From positions 1 through 22,578 of the forward strand of contig RWJK01001079.1 of assembly GCA_004335835.1 (NCBI GenBank): a stretch of 22,578 bases of DNA, written 5' to 3'. Positions 18,601-22,578 of this stretch are shown piece after piece (within the stretch, counting starts at the first letter, position 1; every line of letters begins with the position of its first letter). This DNA is from Scenedesmus sp. ARA3. Its lineage: Eukaryota > Chlorophyta > Chlorophyceae > Sphaeropleales > Scenedesmaceae. Made by a program: the position numbers and the translations under genes. The notes below the pieces were generated by a model that saw nothing but the letters and a program-made list of their open reading frames with translations, made no database searches and had not been told where the DNA came from.

Positions 18601-20952
18601 CTCAAGGGCACGCTGGCGCCCCAGGCTGCGGGCGTGATCCACGCCTATCTACAAAACAGTGACTTTTGAAATGAATTTTGGTATTTTCGCTCAAAACAGT
18701 TGCTTTCTGATGTGTGCAGGTGCGGTGCTGGACCATCCTCAAGGGCACGCTGGCCCCCCAGGCTGCGGGCGTGATCCACACTGACCAGGAAACACACCCC
18801 TGCTGACTTCCGTCAATCTTGCTGTTGTCTGTTCTTTTTGTTACCATCATAACAATCTAGGTGCGCTGCTGGACCATCCTGAAGGGCACGCTGGCCCCCC
18901 AGGCTGCGGGCACAATTCCCACCAACCAGGAAAGGAGCCCTTCTCACTTAGTTTCTCATTATGCTGCTGTCTGTACTTTTGCTCACACCAGGTGCGCTGC
19001 TGGACCATCCTCAAGGGCACGCTGGCGCCCCAGGCTGCGGGCGTGATCCACACCTGCTTACTACACACCTTCTGACATCTGTCTAAATTATTCCTGTTAA
19101 AAATATGCAGGTGCGCTGCTGGACCATCCTCAAAGGCACGCTGGCGCCCCAAGCAGCTGGCGTGATCCACACCGACTTTGAGCGCGGCTTCATCAAGGCA
19201 GAGGTGGTGGCCTTCGACGGCTTCAAGCGGTGAGGAATGGTAGGAGGTGTGAAGGCGCATGGGGTATCCTCATCGTCACACACACACACCCTCCCTTAAC
19301 TTACGTGGGTGGCGAGTTTTAACACACCATGCGTAGCTCATTCATTCATTCAGCGGTGAGGTTCTTTTGTGATCTAGCAGTGAGGTTTTGTGTAACAGCT
19401 TCAAGCAGTGAGGTTTTGTGTGGCTTAAGGCCCGGCTTCATCAAGGCAGAGGTGGTGGCCTTCGACGACTTCAAGCTGTGAGGTTCAGTGCGATCTAGCA
19501 GTGGGGTTTAGTGTAACAACTTCTAGCAGCCAGGTTTAGTGTGACTTTGAGCGCGGCTTCATCAAGGCGGAGGTGGTGGCCTTTGACGACTTCAAGCGGT
19601 GAGGTTCAGTGTGATCTAGCAGTTGGGTTTAGTGTAACAACTTTGAGCAGCCAGGTTTAGTGTGACTTGAGGCGCGGCTTCATCAAGGCGGAGGTGGTGG
19701 CCTTTGACGACTTCAAGCAGTGAGGCTCTTTTGTGATCTAGCAGTGAGGTTTAGTGTGGCGACTTCAAGCAGTGAGGTTTAGTGTGACTTGAAGCGCGGC
19801 TTCATCAAGGCCGAGGTGGTGGCCTTCGACGACTTCAAGCGGTGAGCATCTGTTATTGCTGGCTTGAAGTTTTGCCCAGCAGTCAATGCTATAGGAAGCA
19901 GTATCGGCATGGCTCAGGTGTTCACCACCGTGTGCTTGGCTGCATGCTGCCTTGCTTTTCCCCGCATGCTGACCATCATCACTGGCAAGGGCATAGCTGA
20001 GCTGCTGTAGATGGAGTTTCTAATCTGTTTGCGTTGCATTGGCATGAGTGCAATTACATGCAATGTATTTTGTGTGTGCTTCATTGCAGGCTGACCACCA
20101 CCAAGGGCATGGCTGAGGTGAAGGCAGCGGGCCGCTACAGGCAGGAGGGCAAGGCGTACGTGGTGGAGGACGGCGACATCATCCACTTCCGTGAGTGGGG
20201 TTCAGGGTTTATTCCAAGGTATCGGGGTTAGGTTTCTGGCGGGCGGCGTGGTGTGGTGTACAGGGTTCAGTGCTGCTGCCGGCAGGAGGGCAAGGCCTAC
20301 GTGGTGGAGGACGGCGACATCATCCACTTCCGTGAGTGGGGTTTAGGGCTCTAAGATCAGGGGTTTGAGGTGTAGGGTTCAGGGTTTGGCAGGAGGCCCG
20401 GTGCATGCTGCTTGGGTGTGGTGCTGCTGCCTGCGGGAGGGCAAGGCCTACGTGGTGGAGGACGGCGACATCATCCACTTCCGCGAGTAAATCTAATATT
20501 CAATAGTTAACAGGTAGTTCATTACTTTTTTGTTGTGTTGATTACCATGATGAGCAGTTGGTCATTGTTGTCTGGATAATGAGTGTCAGAGTGCGCAGTG
20601 GCTGCTGCTGCAGGGTGGGGCGCTAGCTACAGTATTGTGCATGCGGTGGTGGGCTGCTGCAGCACTGAGAAACGTGAAGTCTAGGGCCGGTGGTCAATCC
20701 CTGTGGCTGCAGCTCAGCTGAGCTGCGACCGTGGAGACATAAGAACGCATTTACACATCCTCCGAGTCCTCACGGACCATTTTGAATGGGCCGTCCACAC
20801 ACAGCGGTGCTTCCTTTCATCAGAGAAGATCTGCCCTCCCAGCACTTGCTGCCATGCTTGCTGCTCATGTCAAGCTGCTGCTTGCCTACTGACTCCCTTA
20901 CCACCTGTCTTGCTGCTGTGCAGAGTTCAACGTCACTGCCAAGAAGAAGTAG
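12512..20952 (+). CDS. OLA1: Obg-like ATPase 1 (OLA1/YchF family)
   Basis: Join of fourteen exons: 12512-12649, 12781-12810, 13175-13257, 13867-14065, 15687-15806, 16281-16340, 16712-16760, 17184-17266, 17568-17618, 17994-18029, 18232-18336, 19111-19229, 20090-20190, 20924-20952. Phases agree throughout and give 400 residues, against 396 for human OLA1. The family is a translation-factor-related P-loop ATPase of the cytosol that binds ribosomes. Walker A/G1 GLPNVGKS spans 30-37, the TIDPNESR switch region starts at 57, G3 DIAG is at 93-96, and the family signature GLGNAFLSH with the His replacing catalytic Gln is at 106-114. The G4-like motif is NLSA at 232-235, where the family has Asn-x-x-Glu. 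A coiled-coil-type helical insert follows residue 151, and the TGS domain occupies roughly 310-392 ([20 protein letters not shown]). The protein ends FNVTAKKK. The ATG precedes PPKKADEG, as in eukaryotic orthologues. Exon echoes occupy most long introns. Confidence 0.96.
13065..13104 (+). repeat. Upstream echo of OLA1 exon 3
   Basis: A copy of the exon's first 40 bp follows a CTGCAG acceptor, 110 bp before the full exon. It reads [13 protein letters not shown] against [13 protein letters not shown] and then diverges. Confidence 0.85.
13316..13540 (+). repeat. Downstream echoes of OLA1 exon 3 with CAG expansion
   Basis: The exon end ([13 protein letters not shown] plus GTGAGA donor) is repeated almost perfectly at about 13316-13370. 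Shorter, increasingly decayed traces of the junction follow near 13436-13455 (CCGCCCTCGAATTGAG) and 13517-13538 (CCGCGTTCATAGTGAA). CAG microsatellites, the largest at about 13454-13515, fill the space between copies. Confidence 0.75.
13736..13790 (+). repeat. Upstream echo of OLA1 exon 4
   Basis: After a TGCAG acceptor at 13735, 55 bp repeat the start of exon 4 and read [17 protein letters not shown] against [17 protein letters not shown]. Similarity stops before the Gly-rich stretch, and the flanking intron (TCTGCAGGTACC) is repeated as well. Confidence 0.9.
14170..15592 (+). repeat. Seven-copy array of downstream echoes of OLA1 exon 4
   Basis: Copies of the last 100 bp or so of exon 13867-14065 (from [14 protein letters not shown] to DLETIQ) end with GTGGG donors at 14280, 14523, 14767, 14974, 15218 and 15456; a seventh truncated copy lies at about 15503-15568 without a donor. 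Copies two to five are preceded by a TAG acceptor (CTTAG or TCTAG). Successive unit spacings are 243, 244, 207, 244 and 238 bp, and the intronic part (GGTTCTAGATGGGTCGC, CTGGGGACTTTTGTAC) is shared by most copies. All first six copies are open in the coding frame. Confidence 0.95.
15626..15673 (+). repeat. (CTG)16 microsatellite before an acceptor
   Basis: An uninterrupted run of 16 CTG triplets on the sense strand, ending 13 bp before the AAACAG acceptor of OLA1 exon 5 and taking the position of the polypyrimidine tract. Confidence 0.9.
15920..16117 (+). repeat. Two downstream echoes of OLA1 exon 5
   Basis: Copies of [16 protein letters not shown] lie at about 15920-15972 and 16069-16117. 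The first carries a change and an insertion that create an in-frame TAA before the former donor. The second is open (one Pro-to-Leu change) and keeps a GTGCGT donor. Confidence 0.9.
16617..16646 (+). repeat. Upstream echo of OLA1 exon 7
   Basis: After CTGCAG at 16616, about 30 bp resemble the exon's start (GTGGAGCT.. and GGAGAAGA.. blocks) with several substitutions. It is a weak, decayed copy. Confidence 0.55.
16838..16882 (+). repeat. Downstream echo of OLA1 exon 7
   Basis: About 45 bp reading [14 protein letters not shown] against [14 protein letters not shown]. The donor position has become GTGGAC instead of GTGAGC. Confidence 0.85.
17087..17118 (+). repeat. Upstream echo of OLA1 exon 8
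   Basis: A short copy after a CCGCAG acceptor reads [10 protein letters not shown] against [10 protein letters not shown] in the real exon at 17184. The intron before each copy shares little else. Confidence 0.8.
17242..17424 (+). repeat. Perfect 29-bp tandem duplication across the OLA1 exon 8 donor, plus a decayed third copy
   Basis: Units 17242-17270 and 17271-17299 are identical and each contains GTGCAG followed by the GTGAGG donor. A diverged third copy (GGCCAAGACTCACCAG) lies near 17397-17424. Use of the second donor (17296) instead of the first (17267) would add 29 nt and shift the frame. Confidence 0.95.
17464..17490 (+). repeat. Weak upstream echo of OLA1 exon 9
   Basis: GGCGGCAGCCCCAAGGTCCC resembles the start of exon 17568-17618 (GGCGGCGGCCCCATGATTCC). 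No acceptor AG sits at the equivalent position, and the match is short, so it may be chance. Confidence 0.4.
18583..19053 (+). repeat. Four upstream echoes of OLA1 exon 12
   Basis: Copies of about 60 bp start directly after CAG or TAG acceptors at 18583, 18720, 18861 and 18992; the full exon starts at 19111. All four encode [17 protein letters not shown] without amino-acid change. Each diverges after the GVIH codons into unrelated intron that often soon hits a stop. Spacing is 137, 141, 131 and 119 bp. Confidence 0.95.
19310..19841 (+). repeat. Four downstream echoes of OLA1 exon 12 with nested short repeats
   Basis: Copies of the exon end ([14 protein letters not shown]) lie at 19431-19477, 19543-19598, 19664-19719 and 19785-19841, each followed by a GTGAG donor. 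Between them are smaller repeats combining the last exon bases with the donor (TTCAAGCAGTGAGG) and a GTTTAGTGTGA or GATCTAGCAGTGAGG motif, making a nested minisatellite. Confidence 0.9.
20282..20490 (+). repeat. Two downstream echoes of OLA1 exon 13
   Basis: Copies of [14 protein letters not shown] lie at 20282-20331 (donor GTGAGT intact) and about 20431-20482. In the second copy the donor has become GCGAGT and the frame runs to a TAA at 20488-20490. Protein identity to the exon is complete over this block. Confidence 0.9.
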
Positions 20953-21640
20953 ATGCGCTCCTCTGAACAGTGAGCTCTGGACAGCGAGCAAACGCAAGCA
21001 GGCACAAGCCAAGCTGGCGAAAGTACTCGTTCCAGCAGTACAGAGCTCACATGGCTGTAGCCGCAGCCCCAGGCGTTTGGCCTTCGGCACCAGGACTCAG
21101 TTTGTCTCAGTGGTTTCTGTGCTGAAAAGCACTCTGCATGACTTGTGATTGGCTAAATTGATTGCGAGCTGAACTGTTGTGCCCTGTGCAGCATGCTGCA
21201 AGGCAGCTGCTGCTGCTGGGCAACGTGTAGCAGTCAAGTTCAAATCCAGTGATTTGTGCTAAGCTGCAATGCCACAGTAGGTGCAGTGCTCTGATGACTC
21301 GAACTGAACTTTTTTCTGGTACAACTGCAGCACACTGTGCCTCAGACCATGGTTGCTGTCTGGCGTGCCAGCTGTGCGCTGACCTGCGGTCCTGAGGCTT
21401 GCTGAACGCAGGCTCACAGCTGCGCAGTGCACACAAGGTTAGTCCTGTCGTGTTGCATTCCTGATGCGTGAGGCTGTCGGGGTGTGCTGGACGGTGTTGC
21501 ACCGCGCTGCTGCTGCTGCTGCTGCTGCTGCTGACGGATGACAGCCAGGCTGGCAGTGTGATGTAGTGGTTGCCCAATGAGCGTGTCATTGGCTCGAAAA
21601 CGGGCTGTGTTCCCGTCGTGTAACACACTAATCGTTTGAG
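20953..21640 (+). other. 3' UTR of OLA1
   Basis: No convincing coding frame. A CTG run lies at 21507-21533, and a TGTAA candidate poly(A) signal at 21619-21623, about 670 nt after the stop. A 221-codon frame on the other strand covers this stretch but has poly-Ser from the CTG repeat and no family resemblance. Confidence 0.5.
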
Positions 21641-22578
21641 TGCACCAATTGGTGTTGGTGTTAGTGCACAGCTTGTGAACTGTGACAGAGCATGCGTGCA
21701 GCCAAGCGAGCTTGCCAAGTCGCCAGGCTGGCCCAGTGGGCACTGATCAGTCCTGTCATGAAAGGTTGCCATGCTGGCCCAATGATGGGCATCTGTTATT
21801 ATACGTGGGTTGCACGTGCTGTGTGAAAGCGAGTTGGCATAGTCGTGCCTTCACTCTGGTTGTGATGTGGCAACTTGCAGTGGGTGGCAGTGGGTGGTTG
21901 CTGTTCTGTCACATCTTAGGGTTGCTATCGCTGTTCTGTCAGTGTAGGGCCTGCCGTTGATGGACAGGGAGCCAGCATCGGCCCTGAATCAGCTGGTAAT
22001 CTTTTGTCGCTAATGCTGGCTAATGCGTTCTCGCTGTGTGAGCGACTGAGGACGTTGTTGTGCAGTGACTGAACTCTCCGTGACGCTCATGCTGTGCTTT
22101 GATCGTACTCGGTTTGCTTTCCTGCTGTTATGTCTTGACTGGACTTAAGTAACACAGACACAGCGGCCTGCTGTACGTGCATCAACTGAAAGCTTCGCAA
22201 CAGCCTGCGCGGGATCACGGCACTGAAGCACACCTGAGGCTACCAAGCGCCATTTGTAGCATTAAATTGATCTTATCATAGTCATAAATCTTGCAGTATC
22301 GCGTGCGAGGCTCTGAACAGCCAGTACAGGTTGGTGGCAGTAAACTGCTTTTTGAAGAAGCTCAGACCCGGCAACTCTCGCTTCGAAACGGCAAGCATCC
22401 GCACGATGCTAGAGGCAGCATCCAAGCTCCTGCTTCAACGCTGCTGCAGGACCCAGGCGTCTTTCTTGTTACATATAGCAGGCAGCATCTGTCTGTAGCT
22501 ACCACTACCCTGGCACCCCCCCTTGTTTACTAAGGGTACCCCCTTAGTGGTGCCGGACTGCCCATGTCACTAAGCCCT
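21641..22578. other. Unassigned sequence at the right edge
   Basis: I see no recognisable gene. A possible short exon lies at 22294-22330 (after CTTGCAG and before GTTGGT) within an open frame to 22533, but there is no family match by eye. An inverted repeat occurs near the edge (22512-22554). Confidence 0.35.
22512..22554. repeat. Inverted repeat near the right edge
   Basis: GGCACC (22512-22517) pairs with GGTGCC (22549-22554), and inside it ACTAAGGG (22529-22536) pairs perfectly with CCCTTAGT (22541-22548) around TACC. A further ACTAAGCCCT ends the window. It could be a terminal repeat of a mobile element beyond the window or a local hairpin. Confidence 0.5.

Noticed and set aside
21107..21772. 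221-codon frame on the - strand
   Set aside because: It lies over the OLA1 3' UTR, contains poly-Ser from the CTG run and has no family resemblance.
1..22578. tRNA, rRNA or bacterial/phage operon content
   Set aside because: I saw no rRNA segments or cloverleaf with a clear anticodon arm, and the genes are intron-split and monocistronic.

Overview
The window is nuclear DNA from an intron-rich green alga, most likely a chlorophycean (Chlamydomonadales or Sphaeropleales). Reasons: spliced genes with GTGAG/GTGCG donors and short CTGCAG-type acceptors, abundant strand-oriented CTG/CAG microsatellites, TGTAA motifs downstream of stop codons (the usual chlorophycean polyadenylation signal), and protein sequences of plant/algal type. 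The lineage is inferred from these features; no database was searched. All recognised genes lie on the + strand.

Layout. (1) About 1-2460: the 3' part of a gene I cannot name, with three well-supported exons (444-585, 1154-1262, 1784-1879 or beyond). (2) 2460-5393: a 2.9 kb stretch with no confident gene but several coding-like fragments. (3) 5394-11405: a complete ten-exon papain-family cysteine protease of the cathepsin X/Z type (514 residues predicted) with an unusual acidic, Ala/Gln-rich C-terminal extension; its 3' UTR carries a near-perfect 63-nt hairpin. (4) 12512-20952: a complete fourteen-exon Obg-like ATPase (OLA1/YchF), 400 residues predicted. (5) 20953-22578: its 3' UTR and unassigned sequence with an inverted repeat near the right edge. 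The protease and OLA1 are unrelated housekeeping functions (lysosomal/secretory proteolysis; translation-associated ATPase).

The outstanding signal is shared by all three genes. Their introns are filled with partial copies of the neighbouring exons, here called exon echoes, each carrying the adjoining splice site. Placement follows a strict polarity: echoes of an exon's 5' end (with acceptor) lie upstream of the full exon, and echoes of its 3' end (with donor) lie downstream. This is what repeated local tandem duplication across exon-intron boundaries would leave if the protein-coding path were preserved. It has expanded introns up to about 1.6 kb and created many decoy splice sites. In several arrays the copies differ from each other almost only at synonymous codon positions, which is unexpected for inert intronic DNA and is the most interesting observation here. 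Many introns also end in a (CTG)n tract directly before the acceptor.
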